DNA of 64,000 nt from Rhodocyclaceae bacterium (lineage in GTDB: Bacteria > Pseudomonadota > Gammaproteobacteria > Burkholderiales > Rhodocyclaceae): NCBI GenBank assembly GCA_016702335.1, contig JADJEF010000020.1, positions 744,001 through 808,000 of the forward strand. The letters run 5' to 3'. The notes under the pieces were generated by a model. The model was not told the origin of the DNA. It was given only the letters and a program-made list of their open reading frames with translations, and searched no databases. Position 1 is the first letter of the stretch, and every line of letters begins with the position of its first letter. Made by a program: the position numbers and the translations under genes. Below are positions 17,247 through 25,808 of this stretch, one piece after another.

Positions 17247-17798
17247 TCAGGCGTTCTTGCCCTTCTGCCAAAGCACATCGCTGCCACCCGCCGCCTTGTT
17301 CAGCCAGCGCCCGAGCACAAACAACAGGTCGGAAAGCCGGTTGAGGTACTGACGACCGCTATCGCTGACCGGCTCTTCCGCCGCCAGCGCAACCAGCGAG
17401 CGCTCGGCGCGGCGGCACACCGTGCGAGCCTGATGCGTCAGCGCCGCCACGCGATTGCCCCCCGGCAGAATGAACTCCTTCAGGGGTTCCAGTTCGGCAT
17501 TGAAGTGATCGATGGCCAGTTCAAGCCGCTCGGGCTGGCTGGTCTTGAGCAGGGCTGATCCGGGAATGCAGATCTCGCCCCCCAGATCAAACAGGTCGTG
17601 CTGCACGCCACTGAGCAGAACACGCACCTGATCGTCCATCGGTTCGCACAGCACTACGCCCAGCAACGAGTTGAGCTCATCGATATCGCCCATGGTGGCC
17701 ACCCGCAGCGAATCTTTCCCGGTGCGCGAGCCATCGCCCAGCCCGGTAGTGCCAGCATCGCCGGTACGCGTATAAATCTTTGATAAACGATACCCCAT
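17247..17798 (-). CDS. cob(I)yrinic acid a,c-diamide adenosyltransferase, PduO type
   Basis: A 183-aa enzyme that transfers the adenosyl group of ATP to cob(I)alamin to make coenzyme B12. The N-terminal ATP-binding motif YTRTGDAGTTGLGDGSRTGK is intact, as is VCRRAERSLVAL with the conserved Arg and Glu, followed by YLNRLSDLLFVLGRWLN. Length is typical of PduO-type enzymes. It is 8 nt downstream of the sensor kinase gene's coding strand order: the adenosyltransferase is upstream and the kinase starts at 19369, so the kinase precedes it in transcription. Confidence 0.95.
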   Translation of the reverse strand: MGYRLSKIYTRTGDAGTTGLGDGSRTGKDSLRVATMGDIDELNSLLGVVLCEPMDDQVRVLLSGVQHDLFDLGGEICIPGSALLKTSQPERLELAIDHFNAELEPLKEFILPGGNRVAALTHQARTVCRRAERSLVALAAEEPVSDSGRQYLNRLSDLLFVLGRWLNKAAGGSDVLWQKGKNA

Positions 17799-17806
17799 AG
17801 CGCCCT

Positions 17807-19369
17807 CTAATTCGCAGCGCTACTGGGAGCGCAACGCGGAAACTCAACAACAAAGTGAGCCCCCTGGCCCGGGGAGCTCTCCACGCGAATCGAGCCTCCT
17901 AGCACACGGGTGACAAAGCCCTGCACGATATTCATGCCCAGGCCTGTGCCGCCAGTGCCCATGCGCGTGGTGAAGAATGGGTCGAAAATTTTCTGCCGCA
18001 CCTCGTCGCTCATCCCCTGCCCGTCGTCGTCGACCCGCAAACGTAATGTATCGGCATCCGCCGCCTCGGTCGTGATCACGATCTTCCCCGGAGATCCCGG
18101 AGGAAATGCGTGCAAGATAGCGTTCATGACCAGATTGGTCAGCACTTGCCCGTAAGGCCCCGGGAAGCTGTCGCACATCAGGTCGGGGGCAAGGCTTGTG
18201 GTCAACCTGTTGCCGGCCTTGCGCACTGCGGGGGCAATCGTGCTCAGCACCTCGGAGGTGACAATCGACAGATCAAAGGGTCGGCGCTGCTCGCTGGTCT
18301 GGTCAACAGCCACTTGCTTGAAGTTGCCAATCATCTGCGCGGCGCGTTCCAGATTGCGCAGCAAGATGCTGATACCGGTATCGCTACTTACGACCGCAGC
18401 GAGAGTGCTGCGGCGCACATTGCCGGCTTTGTATTCCTCGATCAAGGGACGCATGGCGTCGGATATCGTCGACGCCACGGTCATGGCATTGCCAATCGGG
18501 GTATTGAGTTCATGCGCCACCCCGGCAACGATGCGGCCCAGTGACGCAAGCTTCTCGGATTCCACCATTTCTTTTTGCGCGCGCACCAACTTGGCCAGCG
18601 CCTGCTCCAGATCGCTGGTGCGGTCACGTACACGCTCCTCGAGCGATTCGTTCGAGTGACGCAATTCTTCATTGCTACGCTCAAGCTCGGCAACCAGGCG
18701 CCCAAGCTTCTCGCGCATCGATTCCAGACTTTCGCCCAGACGCCCGATTTCGTCGGCACGAAAATACGGAATCGGCACATGCAGGTTGCCACTGGCTACC
18801 GTTTCAGAGGCTTTGACCAGCCTCGCTACCGGCTGCATCAGGCGGAAATGAAGCAACAGCGAAATCAGCAGCACCGACGAAATCACGCCAATAGCGACAC
18901 CACCGACGGTGCGCTGCATGGTAGCGCGCAGAGCTGCCGCGTACCCGGCAGTGGACAGGGTGATCTCGACATGGCCAATCGGGCTGCCCTGGCGCATCAC
19001 CCGTGACACCGCACGGGTTGTCGCACTGCCCTCCGCATCCCCTCGCTTGCGCGAGGCAAACGCCTGGGTATTGGCATCGAAGACTTCGACCGCCAGCACC
19101 CGGTGGTCAAGGAAGGCGGCATCAATTATGGATTCCGCCTGATCGGGAGCAAACTGCCAGATCGGCTCGCGCATCGACATGGCGACCAGCTCGCCGGTAC
19201 GCGCTGCTTCGGTATCCAGATTGTTCAAGTACTCCTCGCGCAGATGCTCTACGTTACTGTAGCCGACCAGCGCCGATGGCACCGCCACGCCCACCAGCGC
19301 GGCGAGCAGCACGGCCGCACGCAAGGACGCGAACCAGCGGAGCAGCAAGGGCAAAGGGTAGCGCGTCAA
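17807..19369 (-). CDS. membrane sensor histidine kinase with HAMP domain
   Basis: A 520-aa kinase. Transmembrane segments at about 17-37 and 155-175 bracket a periplasmic sensor; HAMP follows at 175-228, then a coiled coil (ERSNEELRHSNESLEERV). The H-box is VAGVAHELNTPIGN (His286), and the ATPase domain has NLVMNAILHAF, DDDGQGM and TGGTGLGMNIV. The start is TTG at 19369; no upstream ATG is in frame. No response regulator is adjacent, so the partner is elsewhere. It ends 8 nt before the adenosyltransferase start, suggesting cotranscription without an obvious functional link. Confidence 0.9.
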   Translation of the reverse strand: MTRYPLPLLLRWFASLRAAVLLAALVGVAVPSALVGYSNVEHLREEYLNNLDTEAARTGELVAMSMREPIWQFAPDQAESIIDAAFLDHRVLAVEVFDANTQAFASRKRGDAEGSATTRAVSRVMRQGSPIGHVEITLSTAGYAAALRATMQRTVGGVAIGVISSVLLISLLLHFRLMQPVARLVKASETVASGNLHVPIPYFRADEIGRLGESLESMREKLGRLVAELERSNEELRHSNESLEERVRDRTSDLEQALAKLVRAQKEMVESEKLASLGRIVAGVAHELNTPIGNAMTVASTISDAMRPLIEEYKAGNVRRSTLAAVVSSDTGISILLRNLERAAQMIGNFKQVAVDQTSEQRRPFDLSIVTSEVLSTIAPAVRKAGNRLTTSLAPDLMCDSFPGPYGQVLTNLVMNAILHAFPPGSPGKIVITTEAADADTLRLRVDDDGQGMSDEVRQKIFDPFFTTRMGTGGTGLGMNIVQGFVTRVLGGSIRVESSPGQGAHFVVEFPRCAPSSAAN

Positions 19370-19601
19370 GAGAGTAAGGAGGGTAAACCGGGAGGGTGGA
19401 TGATGGGGGCGAGCCAGTCAGGTGTCAAGCAGGCGACAGCAGGCGCACAGAAGGCCGCAAGCGCATTGCAGGCAACAAAGCTTCAGCACTGCAGGACAGC
19501 CCGGTTTGCCTGCCTTGTTTGCGGCACTGCGCCTGCGCGTAGCTGCTAACATCGCCTTTAGTTCGAAAGCGGAAAGCAACTAAAAAATTACCGGAGGCTT
19601 C

Positions 19602-21242
19602 ATGGATTCATTTCTCAGTCAGTTCAAAACTGGTGTCAAGCTCACTGCGGGCTTCGGGGTATTGATCGTTTTTCTGCTGGGTATCGGCGGCTACGGCATG
19701 AAATCCAGTCTGCAACTGGGTGCTCTGCTGCACGACATGTACGAGGTTCGTGTCAATGCCATCACCCTGATGGACGAGGTCAATCTGCTGACGGTGCGCC
19801 ACAACCGTACAATCTTCTCGCTCGCCGCAGAACAGGACACGTCGGTCATTGACGACATCTTGCGGGAAATGAAGGACTACGAATCCGAGATCAACAAACG
19901 CATGGACGCGTTCAGCAAGTCGGCCGACCTGTCCGATGCTGAGAAGAAAGCCCTCGCCAACTTCAAGACATACTGGCCCCAGTATCTCGACAAAATCAAG
20001 TTTGTCGAAAAACCGGCGCGCGATGGCAACACCGCCAGTGCCATGATGATGGCTCAGTCCTCAGTACAGACCATCTTCAACATCATCGACAAAGACCTCT
20101 CTGAGATCGTCAAGATCAACAAGCAGCGGGCAAAAGAAGCCGACGAACAGGGGGCGGTTATTGCTCAGAGCATCAGCAAGGTGACCATTACAGTCATGAT
20201 TGTTGCCGTGGTCGTCGGTGCGCTGATTTCGCTCATAGTCACCCGCAACATCACCAACCCGCTGGCCCGGGCAATCGCCAACTTGCGCACCATCGCCGCC
20301 GGCGACATGACCGCCACCATTGAAAGCCAAGGCAAGGATGAGCCGGCTGAAATGATGGCCAGTCTGCGCGACGTGCAAGCCGAACTTTCTGGCTTGGTCA
20401 CGCAATTGCAAACCACCGCCAGCCACCTGAACAACTCGGTGAATGATGTCACGATATCGAGCCACCAACTCTCGCAGCGCGCCAGCGAATCATCTGAGTC
20501 GATCAGCAGCGCGGCCGCCTCGGTTGAAGAACTGGCAGTGAGCATCGACCTGGTGGGCAACAATGCTGAAGAAGCTAGCCGCCGGGCCTCCGACGCCGGT
20601 AGCGCGGCCTCACGCGGCCGGACGCTGGGCGAAGCGGCGTCTCACGATGTCGTCGCCGCCACCGGCAAGGTCGGCCAGACCGCCGACATGATTCAGCAGC
20701 TATCCACCCAGGTAGAACAAATCGGCACGATTGCCAACGTCATCAAAGACATTGCCGACCAGACCAACCTGCTGGCGCTGAACGCCGCCATTGAAGCCGC
20801 CCGCGCCGGCGAACAAGGCCGTGGCTTTGCTGTGGTGGCCGACGAAGTACGCAAACTGGCCGAGCGCACCACGGGCTCGGCGCAGGAAATCACCAGCATG
20901 ATCGGGGCCATTCAGAGCGGTACCGATTCGGTAGTCGTGAGCATGAACCAAAGCAGAGACACCATGACTGCCGTGCGCAACAAGGTCACCGAAACGACCG
21001 AGGCCATTGCCCGGATTGAAGACAGCACCGCCTCGGCCGTGTCGGCTACGGAAGTCATTTCTGCAGCGCTGCGCGAACAAAAGGCGACCAGCAGCGGCAT
21101 CACCCGCAGCGTGGAAAGCGTCGCCCGCCTGTCAGAAGAAAACGCCTTGACCGCCGACTCGCTCAGCCGTTCGATGGCCGATGTGCGTCGGGTGGCGGAA
21201 GAACTGGCGGCGATTACGCAGCGATTCAAGGTGCGGGCGTAA
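19602..21242 (+). CDS. methyl-accepting chemotaxis protein
   Basis: A 546-aa chemoreceptor. TM1 at 13-33, a four-helix-bundle (4HB_MCP) periplasmic sensor at about 34-190, TM2 at 195-215 and a HAMP domain after TRNITNPLARAIANLR. The signalling hairpin tip reads IADQTNLLALNAAIEAARAG then EQGRGFAVVADEVRKLAERT, essentially invariant. It has no C-terminal CheR-binding pentapeptide. GGAGG at 19593-19597 precedes the start. The 232-bp divergent region upstream (19370-19601) shows no further gene. The ligand is unknown. Confidence 0.97.
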   Translation: MDSFLSQFKTGVKLTAGFGVLIVFLLGIGGYGMKSSLQLGALLHDMYEVRVNAITLMDEVNLLTVRHNRTIFSLAAEQDTSVIDDILREMKDYESEINKRMDAFSKSADLSDAEKKALANFKTYWPQYLDKIKFVEKPARDGNTASAMMMAQSSVQTIFNIIDKDLSEIVKINKQRAKEADEQGAVIAQSISKVTITVMIVAVVVGALISLIVTRNITNPLARAIANLRTIAAGDMTATIESQGKDEPAEMMASLRDVQAELSGLVTQLQTTASHLNNSVNDVTISSHQLSQRASESSESISSAAASVEELAVSIDLVGNNAEEASRRASDAGSAASRGRTLGEAASHDVVAATGKVGQTADMIQQLSTQVEQIGTIANVIKDIADQTNLLALNAAIEAARAGEQGRGFAVVADEVRKLAERTTGSAQEITSMIGAIQSGTDSVVVSMNQSRDTMTAVRNKVTETTEAIARIEDSTASAVSATEVISAALREQKATSSGITRSVESVARLSEENALTADSLSRSMADVRRVAEELAAITQRFKVRA

Positions 21243-21276
21243 CAAGGGCCGTGGCAGATCTGATTCCGCTGAATCC

Positions 21277-21338
21277 GACTATTTTTCAGAGAAAGCACAA
21301 ATAGTCCTGACTATTTTCCATTCAGCTGGAAAATAGTC
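21277..21338. promoter_or_regulatory. double inverted repeat upstream of AAA/DUF4143 gene 1
   Basis: GACTATTT (21277-21284) pairs with AAATAGTC (21299-21306), and immediately after, GACTATTTTCC (21309-21319) pairs perfectly with GGAAAATAGTC (21328-21338). The second arm ends two bases before the ATG. No Shine-Dalgarno is seen apart from this palindrome. Likely an autoregulatory operator or RNA hairpin that blocks the start. Confidence 0.7.
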
Positions 21339-21340
21339 AA

Positions 21341-22474
21341 ATGGAACGCGCCCTTACCCCGCTGATCAACGCGGACCTGAGTCGAAAGATGGTTTTTCTC
21401 TCCGGCCCCCGCCAAGCCGGCAAGACGACCCTTGCGCGCACGCTGGCTCAGAATCGGGCGGACGCGCAGGTGCTGAACTGGGATATCGTCGCAGACCGGC
21501 GCGTCATACTGGATCAAAGTTGGTCGCCGGCAGCACGCCTGGTTGTGCCCGACGAGTTGCACAAAATGAAGAATTGGAAAGGCTGGCTCAAGGGCGTCTT
21601 TGATGGCCGACCTAACGGACAAGCCCTGTTGGTCACCGGCAGCGCCCGTCTGGATACTTTTCCTCAGTCGGGTGAATCCCTGGCGGGCAGGTACTTTTCC
21701 TGGCGATTGCACCCCATTACGGTGAACGAGTGGGTGACAACTTCGGGCGCTACCCCGGAAGCGGCGCTGGCCCGGCTCATTGAACGCGGCGGGTTTCCGG
21801 AGCCCTTTCTGGCCGACCGCCCCGAAGACGCTCAGCGCTGGCGCCAACTCTACCTCGAAGGCATGATTCGCGATGACATCCTGGAGTTCTCGCGAGTGGG
21901 CGAGCTGCGCGCCATGCGGGTCTTCGTTGACATGCTGCGCAGCCGTGTCGGCTCGACACTTTCGTTGGCATCGCTGGCACGCGACCTGCAAGTTTCGCCC
22001 ACGACCCTTGGGCGCTACCTCGAAATCCTGGAAGCCTTGTTCATCGTGTTTACCGTCCGTCCGTTTCACCGCAACATCGCGCGTGCGCTGCTCAAGGAAC
22101 CCAAGGTGTACTTTTACGACACAGGATTGGTTCAGGGCGATGAGGGTGCGCGCTTTGAAAATGCCTGCGCCACCGCTCTGCTGCGCCACGCACATTTTTT
22201 GCAAGATTCGGCCGGACGGGCAGTCAGCTTGAACTACATCCGAGACAAAGAGGGGCGCGAGATCGACTTTGCCTTGTGCGAAAACGACGAACCCCTCGGA
22301 TTTGCCGAGTGCAAGCTCAGCGACCCTGCCGTCCCCCCGTTTCTGGCTGCCGTTGCTGCGCGCTTTCCCAACGCCGGAGCCAGTCTGCTCGTTCGCCACT
22401 TGCGCCAACCCGAGCAACGCGGACGCGTCCAGGTCGAGCGGGCAGCCGATTGGCTGGCGCGGTTATCGGCTTGA
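21341..22474 (+). CDS. AAA-family ATPase with C-terminal DUF4143 (copy 1)
   Basis: A 377-aa protein. The Walker A motif is SGPRQAGKTT (21-30), a Walker B-like VVPDELHKMKN follows near 66-77, and sensor wording LLVTGSARLD is near 97-106. The C-terminal half (about 200-340) is DUF4143, with SPTTLGRYLEILEALFIVF, VYFYDTGLVQG and a nuclease-like D-E-K tail (EIDFALCENDEPLGFAECKL). The function of this widespread, mobile family is unknown; the nuclease-like fold suggests nucleic-acid action. Its 3' part is duplicated at 24315-24844. Confidence 0.88.
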   Translation: MERALTPLINADLSRKMVFLSGPRQAGKTTLARTLAQNRADAQVLNWDIVADRRVILDQSWSPAARLVVPDELHKMKNWKGWLKGVFDGRPNGQALLVTGSARLDTFPQSGESLAGRYFSWRLHPITVNEWVTTSGATPEAALARLIERGGFPEPFLADRPEDAQRWRQLYLEGMIRDDILEFSRVGELRAMRVFVDMLRSRVGSTLSLASLARDLQVSPTTLGRYLEILEALFIVFTVRPFHRNIARALLKEPKVYFYDTGLVQGDEGARFENACATALLRHAHFLQDSAGRAVSLNYIRDKEGREIDFALCENDEPLGFAECKLSDPAVPPFLAAVAARFPNAGASLLVRHLRQPEQRGRVQVERAADWLARLSA

Positions 22475-22525
22475 AAGACTGCGAGGTGTCTTGGCGGCCT
22501 TGCGATAAGCCCAGGCCCGCGCCGA
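21992..22525 (+). repeat. long direct repeat, copy A (3' part of ATPase gene plus downstream)
   Basis: About 534 bp starting GTTTCGCCCACGACC that recur with about 95% identity at 24315-24844. It covers the DUF4143 end of the ATPase gene and about 50 bp beyond its stop. Small indels lie just after the stop codon. Confidence 0.9.
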
Positions 22526-22527
22526 CG

Positions 22528-22640
22528 TGACCACGCGCTGTCTCATGGGCAACGCCTGGACCTGATGACGCGACTGGCGAATACGAGAACGAGTTGGTCG
22601 CCAATATCGACCGGCAAGACGCCATCGCGCTCAACGGCCC
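22528..22640 (+). pseudogene. decayed mntA-hepT fragment
   Basis: 22528-22582 matches the middle of the nucleotidyltransferase gene at 25030-25086 (GACCACGCGCTGTCTCATG and CTGATGACGCGACTGGCGAA). At about 22583 it jumps to a stretch matching the hepT gene at 25369-25421 (ACGAGAACGAGTTGG, GACCGGCAAGACGCCATCG). About 280 bp between these points are missing. No product is possible. From 22475 to 22875 I see only this scar, a repeat copy and the operator-like palindromes of the next gene. Confidence 0.85.
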
Positions 22641-22698
22641 GACGGTCGGGCGCGCGCCACAGCACGGGGTGACGGCGCATGTGATGGCAAGGTGACCT

Positions 22699-22731
22699 GA
22701 TCGCCGTCTTGCCAGCGCCGACTTGCGGACT
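22699..22731 (-). repeat. 33-bp dispersed repeat, copy 5 (intergenic)
   Basis: Variable window CAAG, both arms intact. The ends read GAT and ACT instead of AAT and ATT. It lies downstream of the decayed mntA-hepT fragment. Confidence 0.9.
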
Positions 22732-22840
22732 CATTGCCATCGATTGGCACCGTAGTGAAGCCGTGTTGGCGAGATTTCGCGATCCAGGCGTTCAACCGGC
22801 AGACGGGTGAACGCGACGATTTTTCGCTGAATGTCTTGCA

Positions 22841-22882
22841 AATTTGGTGTAACAAATTCCATAATTGCTTCCAATATGGAAT
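22841..22882. promoter_or_regulatory. double inverted repeat at the start of AAA/DUF4143 gene 2
   Basis: AATTTG (22841-22846) pairs with CAAATT (22853-22858), and ATTCCATA (22856-22863) pairs with TATGGAAT (22875-22882). The last arm contains the ATG. The layout mirrors that upstream of ATPase gene 1 although the sequence differs. Confidence 0.6.
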
Positions 22883-24030
22883 CAATAAGACGATTTTTAC
22901 ACGGCCCAGCCGCCAGCTTCTTCCTTTTCGGCCCGCGTGGTACCGGCAAATCCACCTGGCTGCGCGAACGGTGCGACGACGCCATTTGGGTCGACCTTCT
23001 TGAGCCGGAGGCGCAGCGGCTTTTTCTGGCCCGACCCGAGCGCCTGCGCGAGCTGATCGCGGGAAGACCTGATGCCCGCGATGTCGTCATCGATGAAATC
23101 CAGAAGGTGCCGGCCGTGCTGGATGTCGTCCATGCCCTGGCCGAATCCGACCGGCAGCTGCGCTTCATTCTGACGGGGTCGAGCGCCCGAAAACTGCGTC
23201 GCGGCGCTGCCAATTTACTCGCCGGCCGCCTGCTCGAAATCCGCATGCACCCCTTCATGGCCGCCGAGCTTGGTGCGCGTTTCGATCTGCAGCGGGCACT
23301 GCAAACGGGGCTGGTCCCGCTGGTGTGGAACGCTCCCGATCCGGTGGCCACGGTGCGCGCCTATGCCTCGCTCTATCTGCGCGAAGAGGTGCAGGCCGAG
23401 GCCCTGGTCCGCGATATTGGCGGGTTTGCCCGCTTCCTCGAGGCGATCAGCTTTTCGCAGGGGAGCCTGCTTAATCTCGCCGAAGTCGCCCGCGAATGCC
23501 AGGTCGGGCGCAAGACCGTAGAAGGCTATCTCGGCGTACTCGAGGATCTCCTGCTCTCCTTCCGCCTGCCGGTATTCAGCAAGCGCGCCAAGCGCCTGCT
23601 GGTCGCCCATGAGAAGTTCTACTACTTCGACGTCGGCGTCTATCGCTCGTTACGCCCCACTGGCCCGCTTGATCGTCCCGAAGAAATTGGCGGCATCGCG
23701 CTCGAAAGCCTGGTTGCGCAGCACCTGCGTGCCTGGATCGACACGCGCGGCGCGAACGAAACCCTCTCGTACTGGCGCACCAAGTCGGGCACCGAGGTCG
23801 ACTTTATCGTCTATGGTCCGCAAACCTTCTGGGCAATCGAGGTCAAGCATGCCGCACGGGTGGGCAGCAAAGACCTGCGCGGGCTACGCGCATTCCGCGA
23901 GGACTACCCGGAAGCCAGCGCAGTGCTTCTCTACATGGGCACGGAGCGGCTGATGATTGACGAGGTGTTGTGCCTGCCTTGCGCAGAGTTTCTTGCAGGA
24001 CTGAATCCCGAGATAGCGCAGTTGCAGTGA
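22876..24030 (+). CDS. AAA-family ATPase with C-terminal DUF4143 (copy 2, different subfamily)
   Basis: A 384-aa protein from the ATG at 22876; an in-frame ATG at 22831 would add 15 residues. Walker A is FGPRGTGKST (18-27), Walker B VVIDEIQKVPAVL and sensor LRFILTGSSARKLRRG. The C-terminal DUF4143 half has EVARECQVGRKTVEGYLGVL, FYYFDVGVYRSL and TEVDFIVYGPQTFWAIEVKH, a PD-(D/E)XK-like pattern. It shares only family-level similarity with the ATPase at 21341. It separates the two halves of the duplicated ATPase-mntA-hepT module. Function unknown. Confidence 0.88.
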   Translation: MESIRRFLHGPAASFFLFGPRGTGKSTWLRERCDDAIWVDLLEPEAQRLFLARPERLRELIAGRPDARDVVIDEIQKVPAVLDVVHALAESDRQLRFILTGSSARKLRRGAANLLAGRLLEIRMHPFMAAELGARFDLQRALQTGLVPLVWNAPDPVATVRAYASLYLREEVQAEALVRDIGGFARFLEAISFSQGSLLNLAEVARECQVGRKTVEGYLGVLEDLLLSFRLPVFSKRAKRLLVAHEKFYYFDVGVYRSLRPTGPLDRPEEIGGIALESLVAQHLRAWIDTRGANETLSYWRTKSGTEVDFIVYGPQTFWAIEVKHAARVGSKDLRGLRAFREDYPEASAVLLYMGTERLMIDEVLCLPCAEFLAGLNPEIAQLQ

Positions 24031-24182
24031 GCAATTCCGGCGATGAGCCTGATCCGGCACGGAAGATCGGGCGCAGGGACCTGAAGGTGCCGATTTGCAG
24101 CTGTTGCCAAATGTGCGCGGGGCTTCAGAGTGGCAGCAGATAAGGTCAGGGTGCCATATGCAGTCCGGTGCGCTAGACTTGA

Positions 24183-24797
24183 AACCTGTCCCCGCGCCAC
24201 CCCCTGCAAGCTGCCGGCTTTACCCTGGCCGAGCTGATCTTCACCATGATAATGGTCTCTATCATGGCGGTAGTCGCATTGCCGCGTATGAACGCGCTGA
24301 GCGCGTTCGATGCCGTTTCGCCCACGACCCTTGGGCGCTACCTCGACATACTGGAAGCCTTGGTTATCGTGTTTACCGTCCGTCCGCTTCACCGCAACGT
24401 CGCACGCGCGCTGCTCAAGGAACCCAAGGTGCACTTTTACGACACAGGATTGGTTCAGGGCGATGAGGGTGCGCGCTTTGAAAATGCCTGCGCCACCGCT
24501 CTGCTGCGCCACGCACATTTTTTGCAAGATTCGGCCGGACGGGCAGTCAGCTTGAACTACATCCGAGACAAAGAGGGGCGCGAGATCGACTTTGCCTTGT
24601 GCGAAAACGACGAACCTCTCGGATTTACCGAGTGCAAGATCAGCGACCCCACCGTCCCCCCGTTTCTGGCCGCCGTTGCTGCGCGCTTTCCCAACGCCGG
24701 AGCCAGTCTGCTCATTCGCCACTTGCGCCAACCCGAGCAGCGTGGTCGCGTTCAGGTCGAGCGGGCAGCCGATTGGCTGGCGCGTTTATCGGCTTGA
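24183..24797 (+). pseudogene. chimeric remnant: MshC-like pilin N terminus fused to DUF4143 C terminus
   Basis: After an in-frame stop at 24180-24182, the frame reads through a pilin-like N terminus: AAGFTLAELIFTMIMVSIMA then VVALPRMNALSAFDAV. This is a class III prepilin motif with Glu +5, close to the MshC encoded at 27589-28074. At 24315 it switches in frame to the ATPase sequence SPTTLGRYLDILEALVIVF and continues to the ATPase stop. No credible start lies before the pilin motif; ATGs at 24246 and 24252 would give about 180 aa. It most likely is a recombination scar, but the frame is intact. 24031-24182 shows nothing I recognise. Confidence 0.8.
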
Positions 24798-24844
24798 AAG
24801 ACTGGCGTCCTGGCGGCCTTGCGATAAGCCTAGGCCCGCGCCGA
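24315..24844 (+). repeat. long direct repeat, copy B
   Basis: Second copy of the 21992-22525 segment, here joined at its left end to pilin-like sequence and at its right end to the intact mntA-hepT pair. The differences from copy A are mostly silent or conservative within the ATPase frame. Confidence 0.9.
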
Positions 24845-24871
24845 ATTGTCGGGCCGGTGTAAGATTTGGGC

Positions 24872-25300
24872 ATGGACACCGCACTATCCGTTTCCCGCTA
24901 CCATCCGAGCGACGCCGATATCGTCGCCCTGCTGAGCCGCGAAGTTTGCGGGCTCAGCGCCGTGTATCGCTACGGCAGCGCCGGCGGCCCTTACGAGCGC
25001 GCGGACAGTGACATTGACCTCGCCATACTTGCTGACCACGCGCTGTCTCATGAGCAACGCCTGGACCTGATGACGCGACTGGCGAAGGCCACGTGCCGGG
25101 ACATAGACCTGAATGATCTGCGCACCTTGCCGCTGACACTGCGCGTTCAGATTGTCATGGAGGGGGTGCGTCTCTACGCACGAGACCGGACGGCCGCCGA
25201 GCTCTACGATACGCACACCTTATCCGACTATGTACGCCTCAATGAAGAACGCGCCGGGATTCTGGCTGACGTACGCGCAAGGGGTTCGATTTATGGATGA
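24872..25300 (+). CDS. mntA: MntA-type nucleotidyltransferase antitoxin
   Basis: A 142-aa protein with a minimal nucleotidyltransferase fold. The signature YRYGSAGGPYERADSDIDLA places Gly35-Ser36 and the metal-binding pair Asp47/Asp49. MntA AMPylates and thereby neutralises the HEPN ribonuclease HepT in type VII toxin-antitoxin systems. The ATG at 24872 is preferred to the TTG at 24866. It overlaps hepT by 8 nt, so expression is coupled. A decayed second copy lies at 22528. Confidence 0.85.
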   Translation: MDTALSVSRYHPSDADIVALLSREVCGLSAVYRYGSAGGPYERADSDIDLAILADHALSHEQRLDLMTRLAKATCRDIDLNDLRTLPLTLRVQIVMEGVRLYARDRTAAELYDTHTLSDYVRLNEERAGILADVRARGSIYG

Positions 25301-25718
25301 GGTATTGCTCGGCAAAGCCTCAATCATTGAGCGCTGCCTCAAGCGCGTTGTGGCACTTTACGTCGGCCACGAGAACGAGTTGGCCGCCAATTTCGACCGG
25401 CAAGACGCCATCGTTCTCAACCTGCAGCGCGCCTGCGAAGCGAGTATTGATGCGGCGATGCATCGCGTACGGGTGCTGCGCTTGGGCATCCCGAAAGACA
25501 GCCGCGATGCCTTTCTTCTTCTCGCACAGGCAGGCGAGATTGATAACGCCTTGGGCGCAACGCTGCAAGCCATGGTGGGTTTTCGCAATGTCGCTGTGCA
25601 TGCCTATCAGGACATTGACGCCGACGTTCTGAAACATATTCTTGAGCACCGCCTTGATGACCTGCGCGCTTTTTCTGAACGCCTTCTGGCTTGGGCGCTT
25701 CCGGACGACTCGACGTGA
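25293..25718 (+). CDS. hepT: HepT-type HEPN ribonuclease toxin (DUF86)
   Basis: A 141-aa all-helical HEPN protein. The catalytic RX4HXY motif is intact: Arg98, His103 and Tyr105 in FRNVAVHAYQD; the Tyr is the usual AMPylation target of MntA. HepT cleaves RNA (tRNA in studied cases). The ATG at 25293 overlaps the mntA stop (ATGGATGA). The frame is open further upstream, but that part overlaps mntA in another frame and is not part of the family. The pair looks functional. Confidence 0.87.
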   Translation: MDEVLLGKASIIERCLKRVVALYVGHENELAANFDRQDAIVLNLQRACEASIDAAMHRVRVLRLGIPKDSRDAFLLLAQAGEIDNALGATLQAMVGFRNVAVHAYQDIDADVLKHILEHRLDDLRAFSERLLAWALPDDST

Positions 25719-25735
25719 GACCGCTCAGCCAATCC

Positions 25736-25768
25736 AATCGCCGTATTACCAGCGCCGACTTGCGGAAA
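25736..25768 (-). repeat. 33-bp dispersed repeat, copy 6 (intergenic)
   Basis: Variable window TAAT, arms intact, with AAA at one outer end instead of ATT. It lies between hepT and mshP, immediately after a CCAATC duplication. Confidence 0.9.
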
Positions 25769-25808
25769 TCTGGCGTAGGCCAGCGGCGGTGGCGGCTCCG
25801 GCAAGCGC

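Noticed and set aside
24866..24871. TTG start for mntA two codons upstream of the ATG
   Set aside because: The ATG at 24872 is the more probable start.
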